Assembly: GCF_018860705.1 (NCBI RefSeq)
Contig: NZ_JAHKQA010000004.1
Location: 124,001-188,000, forward strand
Reading direction: 5' to 3'
DNA length: 64,000 bases
From: Citreicella sp. C3M06
GTDB taxonomy: Bacteria; Pseudomonadota; Alphaproteobacteria; Rhodobacterales; Rhodobacteraceae
In this document: positions 40,101 to 47,053 of the stretch, piece after piece
How positions within the stretch are numbered: position 1 is the first letter of the stretch
Layout: each line of letters begins with the position of its first letter
Notes under the pieces: model-generated
Databases searched by the model: none
Seen by the model: only the letters and a program-made list of their open reading frames with translations
What the model was told of the DNA's origin: nothing
Program-made: the position numbers and the translations under genes

Positions 40101-40587
40101 GCTAGAGCTACGCGACCGGCTGATCATTCAGCTGGCCGAGGCGCGGGCAAAGGGCGTGTTCTATCCGCTGATCTGGGCACGCAACCGCATCCGCTGGGAA
40201 ATCGCCAAGCGCCGCGCCAGCGTGGAAACCCACGACCACGGCTTTCACAACGCCGAGATCGAGGCGGCCTTCCTTGCCGCCGTCGGGCGCTACAGGCTGC
40301 GCCCATGGGACGGGCGGCTGGTGCTGTACCGCCCGCCGCTTAGCGGCAAGTGGCGAGTGTCGGGTGGGCGCATGGTCAATTCCGAACGGGCCTATGTGCT
40401 GGAGGACAACGACTGGGGCAGCGTGGTGCCCGGTGTGGAGGTTCATGAGGTGCCGGGGACCCATGATTCCATGGTGCTGGAACCCAATGTCCGGGTGCTT
40501 GCGGCGCTGATGCGCGAGGCGATCACCGGGGCCGAGGCCAAGGGCGGCGAGGTGGTCGATTTCCCCGGCCACCGCGCGGCGGAGTAA
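34180..40587 (+). CDS. type I polyketide synthase (KS-AT-KR-DH-ACP-TE)
   Basis: The protein is 2135 residues, with domains in this order. KS (about 10-430): TACSTSL (Cys185), ECHGTGT (His321), NIGHLDTAAG (His361). AT (about 510-830): GHSMGE (Ser631), with IAAHS where family members carry HAFH or YASH. KR (about 1165-1360): VLITGGFGGIG, active Tyr1330/Asn1334 in GQVDYVAANEY. DH (about 1385-1690): His1416 and Asp1582 in HPALMDIATG. ACP: LGGHSLIAV with Ser1796. TE (about 1835-2120): GGFSGGG (Ser1939) and His2095. DH behind KR is not the usual order. It would fully reduce to an enoyl unit and release it by the TE. ATG 34162 is an alternative start, adding 6 residues; neither has a good ribosome-binding site. 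A glycosyltransferase starts 6 bp after the stop. Confidence 0.93.
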   Translation: MNALQDQHVGENDIAIVGMAAHLPGAGDILRYWDNLRAGRSSIRKLTEEELRAAGEDPGLMRHKDYVPFAAPLDDFEMFDAEFFGFSPKEAAIMDPQHRQFLECAWEALENAGHVPDSFDGQVGVFAGCGMGSYFYFNICSNPDLVENTGMFLLRHTGNDKDFLTTRASHVLDLHGPSINLQTACSTSLVATHYAVQALLNGECDMALAGGVTIELPQGRGYLYKENEILSPDGACHAFDHRAQGTVFGSGAGVVVLRRLADARADGDHIWAVIKGSAVNNDGAQKAGYLAPSVDGQAAAIAEAQAVAGVSSDTVDYVECHGTGTYLGDPIEVAALTQAFRETSDAQAHCRIGSVKTNIGHLDTAAGVASLIKVSLALHHAEIPPSLGYKAPNPAIGFDGSPFLVNDTLTPWPRVAHPRRAGVNSLGVGGTNAHVVLQEAPAQAPSQVSDWPFQILTLSARSNGALDAGAKRLAAHLRAHPEQPLADVAWTLKQGRRAFDKRRIVVAQTHEEAARLLDQGDARRVHSHSALDRPEVVFTFPGGGAQYAGMARDLYETEPEFADWMDRGLKTLAEMSDADIKALWLDTDPAQADAALKRPSLQLPLIMICEYALAQLWISWGITPVALAGHSMGENTAACLAGVMSFEDCIGLVHLRGRLFDSVPAGGMLSVNLPADQLRPMLGDDLDLGVVNGPELSVASGPLAALEALQARLTAEDIDCQRIAIDIAAHSRMLDPILKQFRSYLLSIDLHAPQIPLTSNRTGKLMTPEQATSPDYWVDHLRGTVLFADCIGAVAAKHRILLEVGPGKALSALARQHPDVSANQVLSSLRHRDDRIADDKHMFEVLGRLWALGANIDWAQVWGDARRARVVLPGYAFQRAPYFIAPGKAQASAPQYLMRKGEVADWGYKPVWRPRTAQPPVDVDHGLGDADPQVWLMFMDEAGLAARVASRLVAAGHTVVEVRPGDRFTRLADTSYLLAPERGREGYDLLIRDLAQRGHVPTRIAHLWMVTEGESHRPGSSFLHRLQEQGFYSLLFLAQAIAEENLPRPLHLSVLTSGAARVRDEALPYPVKATIAGPARVLPRELPGVSVSTCDLTLPVAAQAGIFGHRKAQAVRDAALESLTSQLLEELLSEPSGAIAALRGAKRYECAMLPVALPAPEVPQGGTVLITGGFGGIGLTLAQSLAAQGANIALVARGALPDRLHWSDYLSRHAPQDATARRIRAVRSLEAAGATVASFAADVCNEGQMRAVRDEIEAQLGKITGVIHGAGVIDDGPLLAKSPASVEDVFTPKIHGTQVLATLFPDGALDWMALFASSSTVTAPAGQVDYVAANEYLNAFAASRAGGKTRVVAINWGIWNEVGMAAEAVAARRGEAPQAPVEPAKVPLLQGKTFDARGNRLFTAQYSSSDWIIDEHRTKAGDALLPGTGYLALAAEALRAQGEPAGFEIRDLAFLRPLRVADTGSRDIRVRLTRRGEGYGFDVLADATIGGKRGHAICAQGRLALMPMARPEPLDLAAIRDRCGAPARGGKLTTAQEVLLAFGPRWKVLDSRALGAGEGIADLSLAEAAKDDGCLLHPALMDIATGWAMELIEGYQPTHLWVPVSYARVRVHAPLTDRIVSWVRSAADNRAASETASFDITLCTPEGAVLVEISGFTIHKLAQADVLHSAPRLSAAELETDETEAQPLSAAEERLAHNLSQGILPQEGAEAFARALALGAPQVVVSSMDLGQLVAQNAASTAERAEAQSFERPQLDGDFVAPENDVERTLAGFWQDLLGVRQVGIDDSFFDLGGHSLIAVRLFSMVRKTFRVEFPISVLFEAPTIRKCAALIIAQTGLVDSDDAPTAPERRFTHLVPMHDGEGGPRRPFFLVAGMFGNVLNLRHLAHLLGADRPFYGLQAKGLYGGEAPHDDIEAIARDYIAEMRQVQPEGPYMIGGFSGGGITAYEIARQLEIAGEEVALCVLLDTPLPVRRPLELRDRLIIQLAEARAKGVFYPLIWARNRIRWEIAKRRASVETHDHGFHNAEIEAAFLAAVGRYRLRPWDGRLVLYRPPLSGKWRVSGGRMVNSERAYVLEDNDWGSVVPGVEVHEVPGTHDSMVLEPNVRVLAALMREAITGAEAKGGEVVDFPGHRAAE

Positions 40588-40593
40588 CGCAGC

Positions 40594-41586
40594 ATGCCGA
40601 GGCTTCTGGTGATTTCGCTGAACTACCGAACGCCGGAGATGACGCTGCGCTCGGCCCGCGCCGCGCTGCGCGAGATGGCGGGGCTGGAAGCCGAGCTGAT
40701 CATCGTCGACAATGACAGCGCTGACGGCTCTTTCGAGACGATGCAGGCAGGGCTGGCCGAGCCATGGGCGCAAGGCGCGCCGATCCGGCTGATCCGGTCG
40801 GACCGCAACGGCGGGTTTGGCGCGGGCAACAATGTCGGAATTCGCGCGGGCTGGTCCGACGGCTCGCGCCCCGATTACATCTACCTGCTCAACTCCGACG
40901 CCTTTCCCGGGCCGGGCAGCCTCAGGCGGCTTCTGGATCATCTGGAGACCCACCCCGAGGCGGGCTTTGCCGGCAGTCATATCCACGGCGAGGATGGCAC
41001 GCCGCATATCAGTGCCTTTCGCTTCCCCTCGATCCTGTCGGAATTCGAAGGCGCGGCGCGATTCGGGCCGATCAGCCGCGCGCTTGGCGCGTATAAGGTG
41101 CCGCTGGATCTGCCGGAAACGACGCGCCGGGTCGATTGGCTGGCAGGGGCCTCGCTGATGATGCGGCAGGATGTGCTCGACCGGATCGGCCTGTTCGACG
41201 AGACGTTCTTTTTGTATTTCGAGGAAACCGAGCTGTGCCTGCGCGCTGCCCGCGCCGGGTATCAGACGCATTATGTCAGGGACAGCGCGGTGGCGCATAT
41301 CGGGTCGGTCTCGACCGGGATGAAGCGGTGGCAGCGCATTCCGGGCTTCTGGCTTGACAGCCGCTGGCATTATTTCAGCAAATCGCACGGGCGGGGTTAT
41401 GCGGCGCTGGCAACGCTGGCGCATGTGGCGGGCGGGGTGCTGTGGCGGGCGCGCCGGGTGATCCAGCGCAAGCCCGCGGCGGACCCGGCGCATTTCCTGC
41501 GCGACATGGTTATTCACGATCTTCGGGCGCTGATGCCGGGGGCCGCGCGCCCCACGGCCAGCCGCAGCGAGATCAAGGCGGAGTAA
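40594..41586 (+). CDS. glycosyltransferase family 2 (rhamnosyltransferase-like)
   Basis: This 330-residue GT-A enzyme opens with LLVISLNYRTPEMTLRSA, has the donor motif LIIVDNDSADGSF and a later IYLLNSDAFPGPGSL with the aspartate pair, then FFLYFEETELCLRAARAGY. This layout is typical of GT2 proteins called rhamnosyltransferases (WbbL-like). It lies between the PKS and NRPS genes with gaps of only 6 bp on each side and GGAG about 9 bases before its ATG, so it is part of the same transcript. Its placement suggests that it glycosylates the assembly-line product or an acceptor to which that product is attached. The donor sugar is unknown. Confidence 0.85.
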   Translation: MPRLLVISLNYRTPEMTLRSARAALREMAGLEAELIIVDNDSADGSFETMQAGLAEPWAQGAPIRLIRSDRNGGFGAGNNVGIRAGWSDGSRPDYIYLLNSDAFPGPGSLRRLLDHLETHPEAGFAGSHIHGEDGTPHISAFRFPSILSEFEGAARFGPISRALGAYKVPLDLPETTRRVDWLAGASLMMRQDVLDRIGLFDETFFLYFEETELCLRAARAGYQTHYVRDSAVAHIGSVSTGMKRWQRIPGFWLDSRWHYFSKSHGRGYAALATLAHVAGGVLWRARRVIQRKPAADPAHFLRDMVIHDLRALMPGAARPTASRSEIKAE

Positions 41587-41592
41587 GATGAG

Positions 41593-44500
41593 ATGAGCCA
41601 GTTTTCCAGCGTCGTCATGGGCAATGAAAGCCTGCTGGTGCAATGCGGCGAACGGCTGCTCGGTGCCGGGCACACGATCCGCGCCGTGGTCACCCGCAAC
41701 GCCGATGTCGCAAGCTGGGCCGAGGGGCGCGGCCTTGCGGTCGTTGCGCCGGGGAAGGGGCTGGCGGATCGGCTTGGCGGCACGCAATTCGACTGGCTGC
41801 TGTCGATCGCCAATCTCGACATGATCCCGGCGGCGGTGCTGGCTATGCCACGCAAGGGGGCGGTGAATTTCCACGACGGCCCACTGCCACGCCACGCCGG
41901 GCTGAACGCGCCGGTCTGGGCTTTGCTGCAAGGCGAAAGCTGCCACGGCATCAGTTGGCACATGATCGAAGGCGGCGTGGACGAGGGCGATATCCTTGTC
42001 ACCCGCGCGTTCGACATTGCGGACAGCGACACCGCGCTGACGCTGAACACCAAAGCTTACGAAGCCGCCATCAACAGCTTTCCCGAGCTGATTGCGCAAC
42101 TGGAACAGGGGCTGCGGCGGGTGCCTCAGGATCTGGGCCAGCGCAGCTACCACGCGCTGGCGGATCGCCCGTCGGCGCATGGTCTGCTGGATTTCGCCCA
42201 GCCCGCCGAGGCGCTGGAACGGCTGGTGCGGGCGCTCGATCATGGCGGCTATGCCAACCCGCTGAGCGCGCCAAAGCTGCTGGCCCATGACGCGCTGTGG
42301 CTTGTTCACAAGGCGCAGGTGGTGCCGGGGCAGGGCGTACCGGGCGAGATCCTCGAGGCAACCGACGATCACCTGACCGTCGCTTGTGGCAGCGGGGCGC
42401 TGCGGCTGGCGCATTTTACCCATGTCTGCGGCGCGCTGGCGCTGGTGGCGCAGGTCGGCAAGCCGGGCGAGCGGCTGACGGTGCTCTCGGCCGCCGAGCG
42501 GGCGCAGATCGACGCCCGCATTGTGCAGGTGGCCAAGCATGACCAGCACTGGCGGCGCCGGTTCACCAGCTTTGCCCCGGCGGAATTGCAGGGGTTGGGC
42601 AAGCGCGCCGGTGACATCTACCAGCGCGGGCTGGCCCTTGGCGCGCAGCCCGAAGCGCAGGTGGCGGCATGGGCCGCGCGCCTTGCGGGGCTTGAAAGCT
42701 GCGACATCGCCTTTGCCGATGCCCGGCTCAAGGATCTGGCGCAGGGCGGGTTCATCGCGCCATGGCTGCCGCTGCGGGTCGATGGCTCGGGCCATGTCGA
42801 CGTGGCGGCGGCGCAAGCGCGCGTCGGTTTCCTGACCGATCTTCCGGCCCGCGCCCCCGAGATCGGGGCTGCGCCGCAGGTGCCGCATGTCGGGCTCAGC
42901 CTTGGCGCGGGGCATATCCCCGGCACCGCCGTCACGGTCGAACTGACCGGCGACACTGCCACGCTGCTGACCGACAGTGGCCGGATGGCATTGGCGCAAT
43001 CGGATCTGCTTGCCGCGCGGCTGGAACTGGGCGGTCTGCCCGCTGCCGAGCGCGATCTGGTGCTGAACGCGTGGAACGCGACCGAAACGTCGCAGAAGGA
43101 CAGCCTGACCATGCAGGCGGCGTTCGAAGCGCAGGTGGCCCGGACTCCGGATGCCATTGCGCTGGTGTTCGAGGGCCAGAGCCTTAGCTACGCGCAGCTG
43201 GATCAGCGCGCCAATCAGGCGGCGCAGGTGCTGCGCGCCATGGGGGTGGGGGCGGATACGGTTGTCGGGCTTTACACGCGACGCTCGGTCGATCTGATGG
43301 TCGGGGCGCTGGGCACCCTCAAGGCGGGCGGGGCCTATCTGCCGCTTGATCCGGCCTACCCGGCGGACCGGTTGCAGCATTACCTCAACGACAGCGGCGC
43401 GCCGGTGATCGTCACGCAAAGCGACCTGCAAAGCAGCTTGCCGCGGCACAACGCCCAGCTGCTGGTGATCGACGCCGATCCGCGCCTGTCTCAGGCCCCC
43501 GCCGTGGCGCCCGCGCCGGTTTGCGGCCCCGAACATCTGGCCTATGTCATCTATACCTCTGGCTCGACCGGGGTGCCCAAGGGCGTGATGATCGAACATC
43601 GCAACGTGGTGAATTTCTACACCGGCATGGACGCGGTGATCCCGCACGATCCTGCCGGGACATGGCTGGCGGTGACCTCGCTCAGCTTCGACATTTCCGT
43701 GCTGGAACTGTTCTGGACCACGGCGCGCGGTTTCAAGGTGGTGCTGACCTCGGACGAGGATCGCGCGCTGATCTCGAACGGGGCGATGCCGCTGTCCGAG
43801 GCGGGGATGGAATTCTCACTGTATTACTGGGGCAATGACGATGGCGTCGGGCGTGACAAATACGCCATGCTGCTCGAAGGCGCGACATTCGCCGATCAGA
43901 ACGGCTTTTGCGCCGTCTGGACGCCCGAGCGGCATTTCCACGCCTTTGGCGGCCCCTATCCGAACCCGTCGGTGACCGGCGCCGCCGTTGCCGCCGTGAC
44001 CCGCAATATCGCCGTGCGGGCTGGCTCGGTGGTGGCACCGCTGCATCACCCGGCGCGCATCGCCGAGGAATGGGCGGTGATCGACAATCTGACCAACGGG
44101 CGCGCCGGGCTGGCCATTGCCAGCGGCTGGCAGCCCGATGATTTCGTGCTGCGCCCCGAGAACACGCCGCCCCAGAACAAAGCCGCGATGATCGAGACCA
44201 TCGCCCAGCTGCGCGATCTGTGGCGCGGCACGCCGGTGCCCTTCCCGCGCAAGGATGGCACGATGTTCGATGTGGTGACGCAGCCACGCCCGGTGTCCGA
44301 TGACCTGCCGATCTGGATCACCACCGCTGGCAACCCCGAGACATGGCGCGAGGCGGGGCGGCTGGGCTGCAATGTGCTCACCCATCTGCTGGGGCAAAGC
44401 ATCGACGAGGTGGCCGACAAGATCCGCCTCTATCATGGCGCGCTGCGCGAGGCGGGGCATGATCCTGCGGATTTCAAGGTCTCGCTCATGCTGCACAGCT

Positions 44501-46173
44501 ACGTGGCCGAAACCCGCGAGCAGGCGCGCGAAACCGCCCGCGGCCCGATGCGCGAATACTTGCGCTCGGCAGCGGGGCTAATCAAGCAATACGCCTGGGC
44601 GTTTCCGGCGTTCAAGCGGCCTCAGGGGCTGAACAACGCCTTCGATCTGGATCTGGAGATCCTCGAGCCGGAAGACCTCGAAGCCATTCTCGATTTCGCC
44701 TTCGAGCGCTATTTCAACGAAAGCGGCCTTTTTGGCACGGTGCAAGACGCGCTGGAGCGCACAGAGCAGCTCAAGCGCATCGGTGTCACGGAAATCGCCT
44801 GCCTGATCGATTATGGCATCCCGCGCCAGCAGGTTCTGGAGGGGCTGGTGCCGCTGGCCCGCGTGGTTCGGGCTGCGAATGTTGCGCCGGAACTCGCGGC
44901 GGATGATTTCTCGATCGCCGCGCAGATCCTGCGCCATGGCGTCACGCATCTGCAATGCACGCCGTCGATGGCGCGGATGATCGCGATGAATGACGAGGCG
45001 CGGTTTGCCCTGTCGAAGGTGCAGCACCTGTTCCTTGGCGGAGAGCCGCTGCCCGGCGCGCTGGTGGAAGAGTTCGGCAAGATCACCACTGCCAGCGTCA
45101 CCAATATGTATGGCCCGACGGAAACCACCATCTGGTCTTCGACCGAAGTGGCGCGGGCGTCCGATGGCGTGGTCAATATCGGCCTGCCACTGGCCAACCA
45201 GCAGCTTTACGTGCTGGACGATGCGCAGCAGCCGGTGGGCATCGGGATGCCGGGCGAGCTGTGGATCGGCGGCAAGGGCGTCACGCGCGGCTATTGGGGC
45301 CGGCCCGAGCTGACCGCAGAGCGCTTTGCGCCCAACCCGTTCCACGCCGGGCGGATGTATCGCACCGGCGATCTGGTGCGCCGCCGCATCGACGGGCGCA
45401 TCGATTTCATCGGCCGCGTCGATCATCAGGTCAAGCTGCGCGGCTTCCGTATTGAGCTGGGCGAGATCGAAGCCGTGCTGGAAACCTTGCCCGGCGTCAC
45501 GCAGGCCGTGGTCGTCGCGCGCGAGGATACGCCGGGCGATCTGCGGCTGGTGGGCTATTACACCTCTGAAACGCCGCTGGCCGAGCCGGGCCTGCGCAGT
45601 CAGATGGCGCAGCACCTGCCGGGCTTCATGGTGCCTCAGCATTTCATGCGGCTGGACAGCTTCCCGCTGACCCCGAACAAGAAGGTGGATCGCAAGGCCT
45701 TGCCGAAACCTGTGGTCAAGGCTGCGCGCCCCGCGCCCCGGCCCGAAACACCGGTGGTGCAATCGCAGGTGCAAGGCAGCGGCAAGCTGCAAGCGCAGAT
45801 CGCCGGGATCTGGTCGACAGTGCTGGGCCTGTCGGAGATCTCGGGCCGTGACAGCTTTTTCGACCTTGGCGGTCATTCGCTGCTGGCGGTGCAGGCGCAT
45901 CGGGCGATCCGCGACGAGCTTGGCGTGGCGGGGCTGTCGATCACTGACATCTTCCGCTTTCCGGTGCTGGCCGACCTGACGGCGCGGGTGGCCGCGCTGG
46001 CGGACCCGTCGGCACAGGCTGTCATCAAGGCGCCCGTGGCCAAAGCCCCCGTGATCACCGCCGCCGCGCCCGCGCCAGTCCCGCAGCCCGCAGCGCCGGT
46101 CAACGACCGGGCGCAGGCCCGCAGCGATGCCATGTCGCGCCGCCGCGAAATGCGGGCAAAACGCAGCGCCTGA
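41593..46173 (+). CDS. NRPS with formyltransferase and luciferase-like monooxygenase domains (F-A[LLM]-PCP)
   Basis: The protein is 1526 residues. N-terminal formyltransferase (about 1-230) has NFHDGPLPRHAG (Asn92, His94) and Asp130 in GGVDEGDI, as in Fmt/PurN-type enzymes. A region (about 240-480) ends in the usual C-to-A linker (LPAAERDLVLNAWNATE) but has no HHxxxDG, so no intact condensation domain. The A domain starts near 490 (YIYTSGSTGVPKG-type core motif). It is interrupted from about 739 to 1090 by an FMN-dependent luciferase-like monooxygenase of the MupA/Atu3671 type (FSLYYWGNDDG; APLHHPARIAEEW) and resumes at about 1105. The specificity residues read D-I-L-Q-F-G-M-I-W-K (first Asp700, Lys1363), a glycine-type code. 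PCP Ser1429 is in LGGHSLLA. GGAG is 9 bases before ATG. The sequence shows no TE or reductase domain. Confidence 0.9.
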   Translation: MSQFSSVVMGNESLLVQCGERLLGAGHTIRAVVTRNADVASWAEGRGLAVVAPGKGLADRLGGTQFDWLLSIANLDMIPAAVLAMPRKGAVNFHDGPLPRHAGLNAPVWALLQGESCHGISWHMIEGGVDEGDILVTRAFDIADSDTALTLNTKAYEAAINSFPELIAQLEQGLRRVPQDLGQRSYHALADRPSAHGLLDFAQPAEALERLVRALDHGGYANPLSAPKLLAHDALWLVHKAQVVPGQGVPGEILEATDDHLTVACGSGALRLAHFTHVCGALALVAQVGKPGERLTVLSAAERAQIDARIVQVAKHDQHWRRRFTSFAPAELQGLGKRAGDIYQRGLALGAQPEAQVAAWAARLAGLESCDIAFADARLKDLAQGGFIAPWLPLRVDGSGHVDVAAAQARVGFLTDLPARAPEIGAAPQVPHVGLSLGAGHIPGTAVTVELTGDTATLLTDSGRMALAQSDLLAARLELGGLPAAERDLVLNAWNATETSQKDSLTMQAAFEAQVARTPDAIALVFEGQSLSYAQLDQRANQAAQVLRAMGVGADTVVGLYTRRSVDLMVGALGTLKAGGAYLPLDPAYPADRLQHYLNDSGAPVIVTQSDLQSSLPRHNAQLLVIDADPRLSQAPAVAPAPVCGPEHLAYVIYTSGSTGVPKGVMIEHRNVVNFYTGMDAVIPHDPAGTWLAVTSLSFDISVLELFWTTARGFKVVLTSDEDRALISNGAMPLSEAGMEFSLYYWGNDDGVGRDKYAMLLEGATFADQNGFCAVWTPERHFHAFGGPYPNPSVTGAAVAAVTRNIAVRAGSVVAPLHHPARIAEEWAVIDNLTNGRAGLAIASGWQPDDFVLRPENTPPQNKAAMIETIAQLRDLWRGTPVPFPRKDGTMFDVVTQPRPVSDDLPIWITTAGNPETWREAGRLGCNVLTHLLGQSIDEVADKIRLYHGALREAGHDPADFKVSLMLHSYVAETREQARETARGPMREYLRSAAGLIKQYAWAFPAFKRPQGLNNAFDLDLEILEPEDLEAILDFAFERYFNESGLFGTVQDALERTEQLKRIGVTEIACLIDYGIPRQQVLEGLVPLARVVRAANVAPELAADDFSIAAQILRHGVTHLQCTPSMARMIAMNDEARFALSKVQHLFLGGEPLPGALVEEFGKITTASVTNMYGPTETTIWSSTEVARASDGVVNIGLPLANQQLYVLDDAQQPVGIGMPGELWIGGKGVTRGYWGRPELTAERFAPNPFHAGRMYRTGDLVRRRIDGRIDFIGRVDHQVKLRGFRIELGEIEAVLETLPGVTQAVVVAREDTPGDLRLVGYYTSETPLAEPGLRSQMAQHLPGFMVPQHFMRLDSFPLTPNKKVDRKALPKPVVKAARPAPRPETPVVQSQVQGSGKLQAQIAGIWSTVLGLSEISGRDSFFDLGGHSLLAVQAHRAIRDELGVAGLSITDIFRFPVLADLTARVAALADPSAQAVIKAPVAKAPVITAAAPAPVPQPAAPVNDRAQARSDAMSRRREMRAKRSA

Positions 46174-46174
46174 G

Positions 46175-46837
46175 GTGACCCCGGAGGTGTTGAAACAGGC
46201 GCTCGACGCGTCCGGCCTGCCGGATGGGCTGGGCTGGGCGGTTGCAAGCGCCAGCGACATCCCCGGCGCGCTTTTTGAGCAAGAGCGCGCTGCCATGCGC
46301 CGGGCCGTGCCGTCGCGCATCGCGGAATTCACCGGGGGGCGCGTTGCCGCCCGCGCCGCCATGGCGCAGCTTGGCCTGCCGCCGCGCGCGATTCCGATGC
46401 AAGGCGATCGCGCCCCGCACTGGCCCTCCGGGGTTGTCGGCAGTATCAGCCATGGCGGCGGGCTTTGCGTTGCGGTGGTCGCGCGCGCCGGGCTCTGGCG
46501 CGGCATCGGAGTCGATATCGAGCCTGATGTCGATATGCACCCCGATCTGATCCCCGAAATCGCCAGTCCCAGCGAGCTGGAAACGCTGTCGTTGCCACCA
46601 GAGCGCGCGGCGCTGCGGATTTTTTCCGCCAAGGAATCGGCCTTTAAGGCGCAGTATCCGATCACCGGCGCCACATTCGGATTCGATGCCTTACGGGCAG
46701 ATCTGCCCAACTCGCGCATGGTGATGCATCATGACATCGGGCTCGGACAAGGGGCCGAGATCCCGGTTTGGCAACAACGGATCGACGGCCTTGTCGTCTC
46801 GCTGTCACTGCTGAGCTGTCTCTTCGACACTTGGTAA
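46175..46837 (+). CDS. 4'-phosphopantetheinyl transferase (Sfp/EntD type)
   Basis: This 220-residue protein has the two Sfp-type signatures: the GVDIEPD segment (metal-binding Asp and Glu) and the FSAKESAFKAQ (WxxKE-like) segment, with a PHWPSGVVGSISHGGG phosphate-binding stretch before them. The enzyme would load phosphopantetheine onto the ACP of the PKS and the PCP of the NRPS. The GTG at 46175 begins one base after the NRPS stop codon; an upstream ATG (46127) would overlap the NRPS by 47 bases. Length is shorter than the long EntD/Sfp forms but within the group's range. No other carrier-protein activator is in the window. Confidence 0.87.
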   Translation: MTPEVLKQALDASGLPDGLGWAVASASDIPGALFEQERAAMRRAVPSRIAEFTGGRVAARAAMAQLGLPPRAIPMQGDRAPHWPSGVVGSISHGGGLCVAVVARAGLWRGIGVDIEPDVDMHPDLIPEIASPSELETLSLPPERAALRIFSAKESAFKAQYPITGATFGFDALRADLPNSRMVMHHDIGLGQGAEIPVWQQRIDGLVVSLSLLSCLFDTW

Positions 46838-46865
46838 AGAGGTGACCGTAGGTAGCGGTTTCCTT

Positions 46866-46884
46866 AACGGATTGTTTCCGTTTT
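46866..46884 (+). terminator. weak hairpin with T-run after the PPTase gene
   Basis: AACGGA-TTGTT-TCCGTT (6-bp stem, 46866-46882) followed by TT lies 28 bases after the stop codon. The stem is short and the T-run small, so termination is uncertain, but it is placed where the PKS/NRPS operon would end. Confidence 0.35.
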
Positions 46885-47053
46885 GCATGGTATTTTTCGT
46901 GGAAATGGCCGGACAATGGGGCTAATTCATGACGCGATGACGGCGCCTTGCCTATTGTTCTAATCAAATTGGGGCAATCGCTTGCAGGGTGCAACCCGAA
47001 GGGGCCGTTTCGCATTCGCAGGGTGGGGGCAACACGTTGCGGGAGTGATGAGT

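Noticed and set aside
40108-43647. A minus-strand open frame of about 1180 codons across the PKS end, GT2 and NRPS start
   Set aside because: It crosses three genuine genes on the other strand and its translation is Arg/His/Gln-rich without any domain, as expected from high-GC antisense frames.
41593-46173. A full condensation domain in the NRPS
   Set aside because: The HHxxxDG motif is absent from residues 240-480; only the C-to-A linker wording remains, so I call it a remnant.
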